Shown piece by piece: positions 27,880-36,144 of a DNA stretch of 64,000 bases. This stretch comes from Sutcliffiella horikoshii. Lineage in GTDB: Bacteria; Bacillota; Bacilli; Bacillales; Bacillaceae_I. Both the position numbers and the translations under genes were made by a program. The first letter of the stretch is position 1, and each line of letters opens with the position of its first letter. The stretch spans positions 2,356,001 to 2,420,000 of the forward strand of contig NZ_CP020880.1 of assembly GCF_002157855.1 (NCBI RefSeq). Reading direction: 5' to 3'. Below the pieces are notes generated by a model that had not been told where the DNA came from, did no database searches, and saw only the letters and a list, made by a program, of their open reading frames with translations.

Positions 27880-27990
27880 AATCCCTTGTCACCAAGGGCT
27901 TCATATTGGCGATGAGGACTTCTCTCCTCCTGATTTCTCGTCACTGATGTCTTCATAACGCCGTTGAGGACTTCTCTTCTCCTGATTTCT
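27880..27990. repeat. 52-bp tandem array 1, left fragment
   Basis: A degenerate unit, then one full 52-bp unit (27932-27983) and the first seven bases of the next. The array is cut by the IS256-family element and resumes at 29489 in the same register. Confidence 0.9.
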
Positions 27991-28100
27991 AGTCAAGTCC
28001 ATATTAATGTGTAAAAATAGTTACAATGAGATCTAATGCTAAATGTGTTATGGGGTTATGTTTTCAGGTCTTGTTCTTCTTAAAGGTTTAGGGTGTATTC

Positions 28101-28120
28101 TTTACCCCCTAGGGGGTAAA
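28101..28120. promoter_or_regulatory. Perfect 20-bp palindrome inside the IS tail, CsoR/CstR-operator-like
   Basis: TTTACCCCCTAGGGGGTAAA is a perfect dyad with C5/G5 arms flanked by TA, the layout of operators of the CsoR/CstR copper or persulfide repressors. No gene stands directly downstream on either strand. Binding is a guess from shape only. Confidence 0.4.
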
Positions 28121-28224
28121 ATTTTCCCTTTTTATGGCCCAGTCACTGTAAGCGCTTTTTTATTAACAAACATTAATGTGACAGTTCACATAATTCCGTT
28201 TAGGGAATTAAAAAACTATTTTAC

Positions 28225-29391
28225 TTAGATATGGTGTATATACTTTGACTTACTCCATTCTTCCTCCATTTTCATCAGTACAGATCCAATTATACGTATT
28301 GCAGATTGATCGTTCGGGAAAATTTGAATTACCCTTTCTCTTCTCCTTATTTCCCTATTTACTCTTTCTAGCATATTGGTTGTACGTAAGTGTTTGTGAA
28401 GCTCAGCTTTTTGAGAATGAAACTGCATTGCATCTTCAAAGCCAGCATCCAACGTTTCAATTACCTTAGTAAACCCTTTTACTTCGTAATACTTCTCAAT
28501 AAAGTCGCGCTTCAGTTCTCGGCTCAATTTAATGTTGGATGTTCTAAAGATTTCCTTGAGTTCTGTTTTTGCTTCTGAAGAGTTTTTCTTAGGAAAGGAG
28601 TCCATTATATTCCTAAGAAAATGAACACAACACCTTTGCCAAGAGGTTCCTAAAAAGGATTCTTTTATAGCAGCCACTAACCCTGCATGTGCATCAGAAA
28701 TCACCATCTTAGGTGATTGTATCCCTCTTGATTTTAGGTGATCAAAGAAATTAGACCAACTTTCTTCTGATTCCCCATGGGTAACCCTTAACCCAATAAT
28801 CTCTCTATGTCCTTCTTCGTTTACACCGCAAGCTATAAGTACTCCTTTTGAAACAACCCTATCGTTCTCACGAACTTTAATATACATGGCATCAACATAT
28901 ATGTATGGATAATAAAGGGTGTTTAGTGGGCGGTTTCTCCACTCATTAACTATTGGATCCAATGATTTAGTGAGGTTAGATACTAGTGATTTAGATACAC
29001 CTTTTCCACACAGTTCTTCTACAATCTTGGTAACTTTACGAGTTGAGACTCCATTTACAACCATCTCAATCATAGAAAGAATTAGAGCTTGTTCGCATCG
29101 CTCATACTTTTGGAATACAGAAGTTGAAAATTCACCATCACGAGTTCGGGGAACCTTTAATGTGAGTGAGCCAGTGCCGGTAATTAATTCTCGTTCATAG
29201 TAGCCATTCCGATATCCTCTGCGGTCATCCGTTCTCTCGTGAGAGAGAGCATTAATATATTCGTCCCTTTCTTTCTCCATAAGCGAATTCAATACAAGGG
29301 CTAAAGATGCTTTTACCGGGGATCCTAAAGAGCTTTTTTCTACCTCGGCTTTAAGTTGTTCCAAATTTATAGTAATATTAATGTTGGTCAT
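28225..29391 (-). CDS. IS256-family transposase
   Basis: 388 residues from ATG 29391, with GGAGG eight bases upstream; an in-frame extension of 27 codons reaches back to the IS end and is not expected to be translated. MULE-type/Transposase_mut family. DDE residues are seen in YVDAMYIK (D), VISDAHAGL (D) and MLERVNREIRRRERVI (E). C/H pair in WQRCCVHFLRN. Size matches intact members. The gene fills most of the element whose termini and target duplication are visible. Confidence 0.96.
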   Translation of the reverse strand: MTNINITINLEQLKAEVEKSSLGSPVKASLALVLNSLMEKERDEYINALSHERTDDRRGYRNGYYERELITGTGSLTLKVPRTRDGEFSTSVFQKYERCEQALILSMIEMVVNGVSTRKVTKIVEELCGKGVSKSLVSNLTKSLDPIVNEWRNRPLNTLYYPYIYVDAMYIKVRENDRVVSKGVLIACGVNEEGHREIIGLRVTHGESEESWSNFFDHLKSRGIQSPKMVISDAHAGLVAAIKESFLGTSWQRCCVHFLRNIMDSFPKKNSSEAKTELKEIFRTSNIKLSRELKRDFIEKYYEVKGFTKVIETLDAGFEDAMQFHSQKAELHKHLRTTNMLERVNREIRRRERVIQIFPNDQSAIRIIGSVLMKMEEEWSKSKYIHHI

Positions 29392-29488
29392 TATCATTGC
29401 CTCCGTGTGTGATTGTTTTTCGTCGAACACATTGTAACACGGACATTGATAATGGCCTTTCTTTTTACACAATTATATAGACTTAATC

Positions 29489-29957
29489 TGATTTCTCGTC
29501 ACTGATGTCTTCATAACGCCAATGAGGACTTCTCTCCTCCTGATTTCTCGTCACTGATGTCTTCAGAACGCCGATGAGGACTTCTCTTCTCCTGATTTCT
29601 CGTCACTGATGTCTTCAGAACGCCGTTGAGGACTTCTCTTTTCTTGAATTCTCGTCATTGATGTCTTCATAACGCCGTTGAGGACTTCTCTCCTCCTGAA
29701 TTCTCGTCATTGATGTCTTCAGAACGCCGATGAGGACTTCTCTTCTCCTGATTTCTCGTAACTGATGTCTTCATAACGCCGATGAGGACTTCTCTTCTCC
29801 TGATTTCTCGTCACTGATGTCTTCATAACGCCGATGAGGACTTCTCTTCTCCTGATTTCTCGTAACTGATGTCTTCATAATGACGATGAGGACTTCTCTT
29901 CTCCTGATTTCTCGTCACTGGTGTCTTCAGAACGCCGATGAGTATCTTTTCTTTTTC
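29489..29957. repeat. 52-bp tandem array 1, right part (nine units)
   Basis: Nine consecutive units start at 29490 with exact 52-bp spacing. They have the core GATTTCTCGTCACTGATGTC..TTCATAACGCC and then GATGAGGACTTCTCTTCTCCT. Each unit can form GTCTTCAT-N7-ATGAGGAC. The last unit decays. The units differ by a few bases each. The array is non-coding: 52 is not divisible by 3 and no long frame spans it. Confidence 0.95.
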
Positions 29958-30016
29958 CAATTTCTTGTCACCACCGAGGTGTTCATTCTTTTGATAATTT
30001 CCTAAAGAAAAAATAA

Positions 30017-30058
30017 AAGGTTACGGAAATGTCGACATTTCCGTAACCTTTTATTTTT
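30017..30058. terminator. Bidirectional terminator before degV
   Basis: AAAAGGTTACGGAAATG / CATTTCCGTAACCTTTT perfect stem with a TCGA loop and T-tracts on both sides. Confidence 0.92.
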
Positions 30059-30901
30059 CTATTCAGCATAATACATTAATGCCACTGCACCTGGTCCTGT
30101 GTGTGTAGAGATTACAGGAGTAGTATAAGCAATTTGAATATCTTCAAACCCTGAAGCCTCATAAAGAGCATCTTTTAACACTTGTGCTTGTTTTAATGAT
30201 CCGGCATGGGCAATTCCCACACCTTTAACCACTTTACCTGCAATATCTTCCTTGAATTGTTTGGTAAAAAACTTAATTACTTGTGACTGGCTTCTTACTT
30301 TTGTAACCGGCGTATAAACCCCATCTGCTAAAGAGGCAATCGGCTTGATGTTCAACAATGACCCAATCAGAGCCTTTCCTCTTCCGATTCGGCCGCCCTT
30401 CACTAGATTGTCCAATGTGTCTACCATAATGAATAAATCCGTATTGGAACGCACATCATTCAACTTGTTCAAAATTTCTTGCAGATCCTTACCTTCTTTG
30501 GCCATTTTTGCTGCAGCCACTACCTGAAAAGATAAAGCAAAAGAAATGAACCTTGAATCTATTACTGTTACATCACTGTCGCTAATACCAGCGGCGCTTT
30601 CAGCAGAACCTACCGTCCCGCTCATGCCTCCGGTCATATGTATGGAAAGAATTTTGCTACCATCTTCACCTAAACGGTTGTATACATCTACGAAAGTACC
30701 CACAGCAGGTTGGGAACTTTTTGGCAGTTCAGTAGAATGTTTCATTTTATCCATAAATTCATCAGGTTTAATTCCAAATCGGTCTATGTATGATTCCCCG
30801 TCAATCGTAATGGATAACGGAACAATTTCTATGTTTAATTCTTCAATAATGGACTGATCAATGTCAACAGTTGAATCTGTCACTATCTTTACATTTGTCA
30901 T
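30059..30901 (-). CDS. DegV family fatty-acid-binding protein
   Basis: 280 residues from ATG 30901 (GGGGAAG upstream). DegV fold with NVKIVTDSTVDID start, the fatty-acid-binding Ser/Thr pockets KSSQPAVGTF and SIHMTGGMSGTVGSA, and C-terminal VISTHTGPGAVALMYY. FakB-like proteins of this family present exogenous fatty acids to the kinase FakA. A second paralogue lies at 43101. No fakA is present in the window. Confidence 0.92.
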   Translation of the reverse strand: MTNVKIVTDSTVDIDQSIIEELNIEIVPLSITIDGESYIDRFGIKPDEFMDKMKHSTELPKSSQPAVGTFVDVYNRLGEDGSKILSIHMTGGMSGTVGSAESAAGISDSDVTVIDSRFISFALSFQVVAAAKMAKEGKDLQEILNKLNDVRSNTDLFIMVDTLDNLVKGGRIGRGKALIGSLLNIKPIASLADGVYTPVTKVRSQSQVIKFFTKQFKEDIAGKVVKGVGIAHAGSLKQAQVLKDALYEASGFEDIQIAYTTPVISTHTGPGAVALMYYAE

Positions 30902-31024
30902 TAAATTCACTTCCCCAATTATATCCTTTTTACTATTATACCTTTGAAGCGGGCTTGTTCAAACTTAAAACAAAAAAAATACAGGGTATCGGCCCTGTAT
31001 TAATATTATCACATTAACATAAGT

Positions 31025-31276
31025 TTAAGCATTATTTTTTAATATATCTGTTTTGACAACTTTACAATAATCCGGCCATTTCAAAACTGTTCGCAAGTAT
31101 TCCTTGAAAGAATAAATTTGCTTTGGCTCCTTCTCAGACAGGATTGTTTTTATAAACCTCTCCAATCTTACTCGAACCATAAAATGATATGTGCTATCGT
31201 CCTCCAATACTGGAATTTCAATGACTTTTACCTTCTGTCCCTCATTAATCGTGAACTCTAGGCTTTTCCATAGCAA
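31025..31276 (-). CDS. ypmP: DUF2535 protein, YpmP-like
   Basis: 83 residues from TTG 31276. The sequence opens LWKSLEFTINEGQKVKVIEIPV, typical for DUF2535, with a C-terminal LKWPDYCKVV. In B. subtilis ypmP lies beside ypmQ/sco; here it is 23 kb away from that gene, which suggests local rearrangement. Function unknown. Confidence 0.72.
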   Translation of the reverse strand: MLWKSLEFTINEGQKVKVIEIPVLEDDSTYHFMVRVRLERFIKTILSEKEPKQIYSFKEYLRTVLKWPDYCKVVKTDILKNNA

Positions 31277-31367
31277 AATATCAATCCTCTTTTTTCACCC
31301 GTTTATTATGATTATACCCCAAAAATTAAAATAAGTGTCAACTTTCATTAGACAAAATAAAACAAAT

Positions 31368-32033
31368 TTATAAAGACTCTATACATTCAGGACCATTGTT
31401 TCTTGGAGAGTTAACGACAGCGGAAACTTCATAAGCTTGCATATGATCAGCCTCAAAGGGTTGCAACATATCGCTTATCTCACTCCTTGTGAGCTCTTGC
31501 CTAGAAAGCCAAATTTTTTCATGTTCTTCTTTTAATATCACAGGCATTCTGTCATGGACACCTTCTACAAGTTTATTTGGTCTTGTGGTTACTAATGTAC
31601 AGCTCACCATTTCTTCATCCTTTGTAACCCATCGGTCCCATAGTCCAGCAAATGCGAAAGGCTGTTCATTAGTTTGTGTGAACCTTATGGGTTTCTTTTC
31701 ACCGTTTTGCTTTTTCCATTCATAGAACCCATCTGCTGGAATGATACATCTTTTTCTTTCCAACAGCTTTCGAAAACTTACTTTTTCATGTAGTGTTTCT
31801 GCACGGGCATTAATCATTTTGTACCCGATTTTTTTGTCTTTAGCAAAACTCGGCACCAAACCCCAATGAAGATAGCCTGCTCTGTTTTTGAATTCTCCTT
31901 GTACTATAGCCAATATGGGCTGACCTGGAGCAATATTGTAGCTTATTTGATATTCAAGGTTTTTGGCATTTTCAAGAAAAAAGCGTTCTTCTAACTTATG
32001 TAGTTCTGTTGTTAAGGAAAATCTGCCACACAT
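31368..32033 (-). CDS. SRAP (YedK/HMCES) abasic-site DNA-protein crosslink protein
   Basis: 221 residues. The catalytic Cys2 follows the initiator Met (MCGRFSLT). The conserved Asn-Ala-Arg-Ala-Glu motif is present (MINARAETL), as is the later His in VHDRMPVIL. SRAP proteins form a covalent bond with abasic sites in single-stranded DNA and shield them. ATG follows AGGAAG. It is a single gene; nearby upstream there is a plsC terminator. Confidence 0.95.
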   Translation of the reverse strand: MCGRFSLTTELHKLEERFFLENAKNLEYQISYNIAPGQPILAIVQGEFKNRAGYLHWGLVPSFAKDKKIGYKMINARAETLHEKVSFRKLLERKRCIIPADGFYEWKKQNGEKKPIRFTQTNEQPFAFAGLWDRWVTKDEEMVSCTLVTTRPNKLVEGVHDRMPVILKEEHEKIWLSRQELTRSEISDMLQPFEADHMQAYEVSAVVNSPRNNGPECIESL

Positions 32034-32078
32034 TATTTGAACACTTCCTTTTAATTGGTATTTTCATTTTAAAGGAAA

Positions 32079-32104
32079 AGCCACTACTTTTGTAGTGGCT
32101 GCAG
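32079..32104 (-). terminator. Terminator of plsC
   Basis: AGCCACTAC / GTAGTGGCT with a TTTT loop, minus-strand T-rich tail. Confidence 0.8.
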
Positions 32105-32110
32105 GTGATA

Positions 32111-32824
32111 TCATCCTATTTCCTGTTTGATTTTTTCTTGGATTTGTATGCCTAGTTGATTGCCGTCGACTTTTTCGTCTTGTGGCAGGAAGATAGAGTC
32201 GTGTACCGTCACTTTGACTTGAGCAGGTTGGAAACCGAATTTGCTTTCTTCCATTATTTTATAGGATCCTGAAATCGTGATAGGAACAACGGGTACTTTG
32301 CTGTCTGTTGCCAGACGTAAGCCACCTTTTTTGAATTCTCCCATTTCATCCCCTTTGCTTCTCGTTCCTTCAGGAAAAATGACCAATGAATGTCCCATTT
32401 TCAAAGTCGCAATTCCATCTTTTATAGACTGCACCGCTTTTCTTCTATCCTTGCGATCGATGAACACACAGTTCATTGCTTCCATCCATCTTGGTATGAG
32501 CGGAATTTTTTTTACTTCAACCTTGGAAATGAAACCAAGTGGCTTTTCTAAAAAGCCAATTAAAATGGGAACATCGAAGTTGCCTTGATGATTACTAACA
32601 AAAAGTACAGGACCCTGAGGAATTTTCTCTTGGCCAATTACCTCTACTTTTGAACCGGTAAGTTTCACCAATGTCTTGGCCCAGTGTTTGGGCTTTTGGT
32701 GCATTAGAGCATCTTTTTCTTCCACTGTCATTGGAGTGTCTATTTTTTGGACTTTTTTAATTGTCGGCAAACTGTAAATTAAATAGCCGAAAAAATAAGC
32801 AAACCACCATATCGTACGTAACAT
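32111..32824 (-). CDS. plsC: 1-acylglycerol-3-phosphate acyltransferase (PlsC family)
   Basis: 237 residues with one N-terminal helix (about 1-20). Catalytic HX4D motif is NHQGNFD, and the substrate-binding FPEGTRSKGD block is intact. It transfers an acyl chain to lysophosphatidic acid at the inner membrane face. It lies 24 bases after dfrA on the same strand, matching thyB-dfrA-ypkP of B. subtilis, so it is probably the YpkP orthologue. Confidence 0.93.
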   Translation of the reverse strand: MLRTIWWFAYFFGYLIYSLPTIKKVQKIDTPMTVEEKDALMHQKPKHWAKTLVKLTGSKVEVIGQEKIPQGPVLFVSNHQGNFDVPILIGFLEKPLGFISKVEVKKIPLIPRWMEAMNCVFIDRKDRRKAVQSIKDGIATLKMGHSLVIFPEGTRSKGDEMGEFKKGGLRLATDSKVPVVPITISGSYKIMEESKFGFQPAQVKVTVHDSIFLPQDEKVDGNQLGIQIQEKIKQEIG

Positions 32825-32848
32825 TTCCTTCTCTCCCTAAAACCACAT

Positions 32849-33343
32849 CTATTTGTCTGATAAACCTATTCTCTTATACTTTTTAAAATAATAATCATAA
32901 GGATTTTTTTCATCCCTTATACCTTTTTCACTATAGATCAATTCCCAATCTTGTTCATTTATTTCAGGAAAATACGTATCCCCTTCAAATTCTTCCTCAA
33001 TATAAGTTAAATATAGAAAGTCTGCGATAGGGAGTGTTTCCATGAAAATGTGAGCCCCGCCTATAATAAAAAGCTCTTCTCCGTCCACATTCAAACTTTC
33101 AACTTCTTCAATAGAATGAAGCGTTTCACAACCATCAGCATGAAAATCTTGTCTGGATAAAATGATATTCCTTCTTTTAGGCAGAGGTTTTCCGATGGAC
33201 TCGTACGTCTTCCTACCCATTACGATGGTGCTGTTAAGAGTAACCTTTTTAAAGTAGGCTAAATCTGCAGGAATTCTCCATGGGAGATCATTGTCCTTAC
33301 CTATTAAGTTATTTTTATCTGTAGCTACAATAATGGAAATCAT
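32849..33343 (-). CDS. dfrA: Dihydrofolate reductase
   Basis: 164 residues. Opening [20 protein letters not shown], then [25 protein letters not shown], and the C-terminal [15 protein letters not shown]. All are canonical for bacterial DHFR, which regenerates tetrahydrofolate using NADPH. Its start codon overlaps the thyA stop (ATGA), so the two are coupled. Confidence 0.98.
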   Translation of the reverse strand: MISIIVATDKNNLIGKDNDLPWRIPADLAYFKKVTLNSTIVMGRKTYESIGKPLPKRRNIILSRQDFHADGCETLHSIEEVESLNVDGEELFIIGGAHIFMETLPIADFLYLTYIEEEFEGDTYFPEINEQDWELIYSEKGIRDEKNPYDYYFKKYKRIGLSDK

Positions 33344-34134
33344 ACACTGACGACCCCTTTAATATGAGGGTGTGCGTCGTAATCAACAAGTGTAAAATCT
33401 TCATATTTGAAATCAAAGATAGATGTTACTTCTTTGTTTAATTTCATTTTCGGTAGTTTTTTTGGTTCACGGTCTAATTGTAAATTAACTTGTTCAATAT
33501 GGTTGGAATAAATATGTGCATCACCTAGAGTATGAATGAATTCACCTGGCTCTAAGTCACATACTTGCGCGACCATCATGGTGAGCAACGCATAGGAAGC
33601 AATATTAAAAGGGACGCCTAGGAATACATCCGCCGATCTTTGATATAGTTGACAAGATAATTTTCCATTAGCTACGTAAAATTGGAACATTGTATGACAA
33701 GGCGGTAATGCCATAGAGTCGACATTCGCAACATTCCATGCAGAGACGATCAGTCTTCTTGAATCTGGGTTATGTTTAATTTGTTCAATCAGGTTTGCAA
33801 TTTGATCAATGCTTTCTCCATCTGGTGTTGGCCATGATCTCCATTGATATCCATATACAGGGCCTAGATCTCCGTTTTCATCTGCCCATTCATTCCAGAT
33901 TCTTACGCCATTATCTTGTAAGTATTTTATATTTGTATCTCCATTTAAGAACCATAGTAGTTCATGAATGATTGATTTCACGTGTAGCTTTTTGGTTGTT
34001 ACTAATGGGAACCCTTCTTGCAGGTCAAATCTCATTTGATAACCAAAAGTGCTAATTGTTCCGGTGCCTGTCCGGTCTTCTTTTTCGGTACCGTTATGTA
34101 ATATGTGTTTGCATAAATCCAGATATTGTTTCAT
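33340..34134 (-). CDS. thyA: Thymidylate synthase
   Basis: 264 residues, the classic length. ATG 34134 has AGAGGTG at correct distance; a longer frame upstream is not supported. Catalytic Cys in [12 protein letters not shown], folate-binding RRLIVSAWN, and dUMP-binding [16 protein letters not shown]. It methylates dUMP to dTMP and oxidises the folate that dfrA then reduces. Confidence 0.98.
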   Translation of the reverse strand: MKQYLDLCKHILHNGTEKEDRTGTGTISTFGYQMRFDLQEGFPLVTTKKLHVKSIIHELLWFLNGDTNIKYLQDNGVRIWNEWADENGDLGPVYGYQWRSWPTPDGESIDQIANLIEQIKHNPDSRRLIVSAWNVANVDSMALPPCHTMFQFYVANGKLSCQLYQRSADVFLGVPFNIASYALLTMMVAQVCDLEPGEFIHTLGDAHIYSNHIEQVNLQLDREPKKLPKMKLNKEVTSIFDFKYEDFTLVDYDAHPHIKGVVSV

Positions 34135-34215
34135 TCTTTCTTCACCTCTTGTACTGTCTTTATTCTTAGTACATTCTATCATAAAAGACATACAATTTTA
34201 CGACTAAGACAAAAA

Positions 34216-34240
34216 GAAAAAACATTCCTAGGAATGCTTT
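34216..34240 (-). terminator. Terminator of metalloprotease gene
   Basis: Perfect palindrome CATTCCTAGGAATG followed on the minus strand by TTTTTTC. Confidence 0.75.
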
Positions 34241-34241
34241 T

Positions 34242-34991
34242 CTAATAAGTGTTCGATATTAGGTTTCTGGTTACTGGTAGTTTTTCCATGTTCTGAAAAA
34301 ATAGGAATGTGTGCGGAGCGCGTTTTGCTAATTCAAGTCTTGACACATCATTTAAGTAGTACATGGCAAACGTCTCTGCAAAATATTCTTCTGGGAAAGT
34401 GTAAAAATAGCTTCTGTTTGGAAACAAGGAAGCAACTTCAGTTTTCCATGCTTTAATAAAAGTATGGTTAAAGCGAACATTCCCTAAGACATAACGGTCA
34501 ATGGAATGTGCAAGTTCATGAAGTTCTAAATTCATGGAACCATGCCCATATCCTTTATTGCTATGTCCAATTTTAGCTAATACAAGTTTGGAACCCCCAA
34601 TGCCGGGAACATCTTCCCAGTTTGAGCCCTGATCCGAATACCCTCTCGGCTTTACCCCATGTAAATGTTCAAACCCTTCCACATCTGTAAGATTTCCATT
34701 AAATAAATACAAATGAACATTTTGCTGAACTAACACGGACAAAATGTGGGCTGGTATGTTGGAAACATGGCGAATCATGTTTGCTGCATCTTCTTCTGGA
34801 AAATTTCCTGGAGGAAGGTATATTAGTTGATTTAAAGTAGCTCGATTAGGTATATCTATAAGGTGGGAATCAAGTTCCGTGGACTTATACTCTGTAAGTG
34901 GAATGGCGTCCAAACTAGCATATGCTTTCCAATATATCGGTATAATAGTAAATGTAATCAATAACACTATGGCAAATAATCGTCGTTTCAT
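34242..34991 (-). CDS. Secreted anthrax-lethal-factor-like (ATLF) zinc metallopeptidase
   Basis: 249 residues. Signal peptide or anchor at residues 5-25. The zinc site is H158-E-x-x-H162 (HELAHSID). The third ligand and catalytic Tyr are inferred by alignment to lethal factor: E202 in EEYFAETF, and Y195 seven residues before. The downstream KRAPHTFLFF also matches the lethal factor end. The family (M34-like) also contains Pro-Pro endopeptidases that cut surface proteins. GAGGTGAGGAAAG precedes the ATG. It lies upstream of thyA with a terminator between. Confidence 0.88.
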   Translation of the reverse strand: MKRRLFAIVLLITFTIIPIYWKAYASLDAIPLTEYKSTELDSHLIDIPNRATLNQLIYLPPGNFPEEDAANMIRHVSNIPAHILSVLVQQNVHLYLFNGNLTDVEGFEHLHGVKPRGYSDQGSNWEDVPGIGGSKLVLAKIGHSNKGYGHGSMNLELHELAHSIDRYVLGNVRFNHTFIKAWKTEVASLFPNRSYFYTFPEEYFAETFAMYYLNDVSRLELAKRAPHTFLFFQNMEKLPVTRNLISNTY

Positions 34992-35251
34992 CTTTCCTCA
35001 CCTTCTCTAGCTGTTTTGATCTTGTTGAGTAAGTAATTATCAGAAGATTCAATTCTATTATAATAGTATTATATCATCTTGTGCTTTAATTTGAATGACA
35101 TTTTTGTAATCTCTTCTTAATAAGAGTGATTAAATTTTTCCAGTCTACTTAACAAAAAAGCACTCATCCTCGAGTAACTGCCAAGATTAAGTCATTGTTC
35201 CAGATTCTTTGAGATATTGGCAGAACCTTACTTTTACAATTCGCCCTCTAA
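34992..35251. other. AT-rich region upstream of metalloprotease gene, no gene
   Basis: No reading frame with a ribosome site. Two TATAAT-like boxes near 35055-35075 on the minus strand could promote the metalloprotease gene but lack clear -35 boxes. Confidence 0.4.
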
Positions 35252-35490
35252 CGTTGTCACCAGGGGTCTTCTTGACGGCGATGAGAACTGCTCTTTGGCT
35301 TTTTTCTTGTCACTCAGGTCTTCATCACGGCGATGAAGACTTCTCTCCTCCTTTTTCCTTGTCACTCAGGTCTTCATCACGGCGATGAAGACTTCTCTCC
35401 TCCTTTTTCCTTGGCACTCAGGTCTTCATAATGGCGATGAAAACTTCTCTCCTCCTTTTTCCTTGTCACTCAGGTCTTCATGACGATGAT
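35252..35490. repeat. 52-bp tandem array 2 (about 4.5 units)
   Basis: Units CTTGTCACTCAGGTCTTCAT..CACGGCGATGAAGACTTCTC and so on, repeated with exact 52-bp spacing. Related to array 1 in core TCACTnnnGTCTTCAT and GATGARGACTTCTC. The unit hairpin GTCTTCAT-N7-ATGAAGAC is fully paired here. It lies between ypjQ and the metalloprotease gene. Confidence 0.93.
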
Positions 35491-35549
35491 ATAGAAGTAG
35501 CATGGAGACTATCTACCATTCAATTATTTAATAATTTCCTAAACAACAA

Positions 35550-35586
35550 AAAAAGAGTAATTCTATAACAGAACAACTCTTTTAAC
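35550..35586 (-). terminator. Terminator of ypjQ
   Basis: AAAAGAGTAATTC / GAACAACTCTTTT stem with one mismatch and minus-strand T-run. Confidence 0.8.
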
Positions 35587-35594
35587 AAGTTCAC

Positions 35595-36125
35595 TTATAC
35601 AATTACTTCCTCTTCGCTTAATTCAGCCTCTTCTATGTCTCTCGATCTGTGTGCAATTCGACTTGCTGCCGCTGCTGCAAGAGCACATACTATATCATCC
35701 ATAAAGGTATGAACTTCTTCCCCTTCGTGTTCGTCCAACCTCTTTATGATGCCAAATTTCTCTTTATCGAGAAATCCAAAGTTCGTCAATCCAATCGATC
35801 CATACACGTTTACAATAGATAATGGGATAATTTCATCAATCCCATATAGCGGTTCGTCTGTCTCCACCAAATATTGAAGGGGATCTGGGAGCAACTTTTT
35901 TTCTGCTAAAATATCAAGCGACAATCCCGTTAACACTGCATGAACAATTTCTCTTTTTTCCAAGACCTTCTCGACGTTATGTATACAATCTTCGAGGGTC
36001 ACATTACTAATATATTTCTTTTGAAGTAGAAGAACGATTTCTGCGATATCCTGTATGGTGACACCTCTGTCATCTAACATCTTTTTTGTTGTTTCTCTCA
36101 TCTCTTTTAACGTATATTTTCTCAT
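35595..36125 (-). CDS. ypjQ: YpjQ, phosphatidylglycerophosphatase A family
   Basis: 176 residues, soluble, helical. Sequence features of the PgpA-like YutG/YpjQ group: EIVLLLQKKYI, IVHAVLTGLSLDILAEKKLLP, YGSIGLTNFGFLDKEK, DDIVCALAAAAASRIAHR. The family dephosphorylates phosphatidylglycerophosphate or is related to such enzymes; activity of YpjQ itself is less certain. It follows ypjP by 19 bases. Confidence 0.85.
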   Translation of the reverse strand: MRKYTLKEMRETTKKMLDDRGVTIQDIAEIVLLLQKKYISNVTLEDCIHNVEKVLEKREIVHAVLTGLSLDILAEKKLLPDPLQYLVETDEPLYGIDEIIPLSIVNVYGSIGLTNFGFLDKEKFGIIKRLDEHEGEEVHTFMDDIVCALAAAAASRIAHRSRDIEEAELSEEEVIV

Positions 36126-36144
36126 ATGGCCCCCCTCTTTCTCT

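Larger units (their letters stand above)
27991..29488 (-). mobile_element. IS256-family insertion sequence, intact
   Basis: 1498 bp. The ends are imperfect inverted repeats: the left end reads AAGTCCATAT..TGTGTAAAAA from 27995 and the right end AAGTCTATAT..TGTGTAAAAA in complement from 29484. Flanking 8-bp target duplication TGATTTCT occurs at 27983-27990 and 29489-29496. It carries one full transposase gene and an unusually long non-coding tail (27991-28224). No internal stop or frameshift, so it may be active. Confidence 0.9.

Noticed and set aside
28147-28160. cre-like TGTAAGCGCTTTTT in the IS tail
   Set aside because: The last two conserved bases (CA) are missing and no gene follows.
28177-28190. 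Fnr/Crp-like TGTGA-TCACA dyad
   Set aside because: The spacer is four bases; Fnr and Crp sites need six.
28043-28228. 61-codon plus-strand frame in the IS256 tail
   Set aside because: No ribosome site and no family resemblance; it lies in the non-coding end of the IS.
29490-29957. CRISPR array
   Set aside because: Units are contiguous at 52 bp with no unique spacers, and no cas genes are present.
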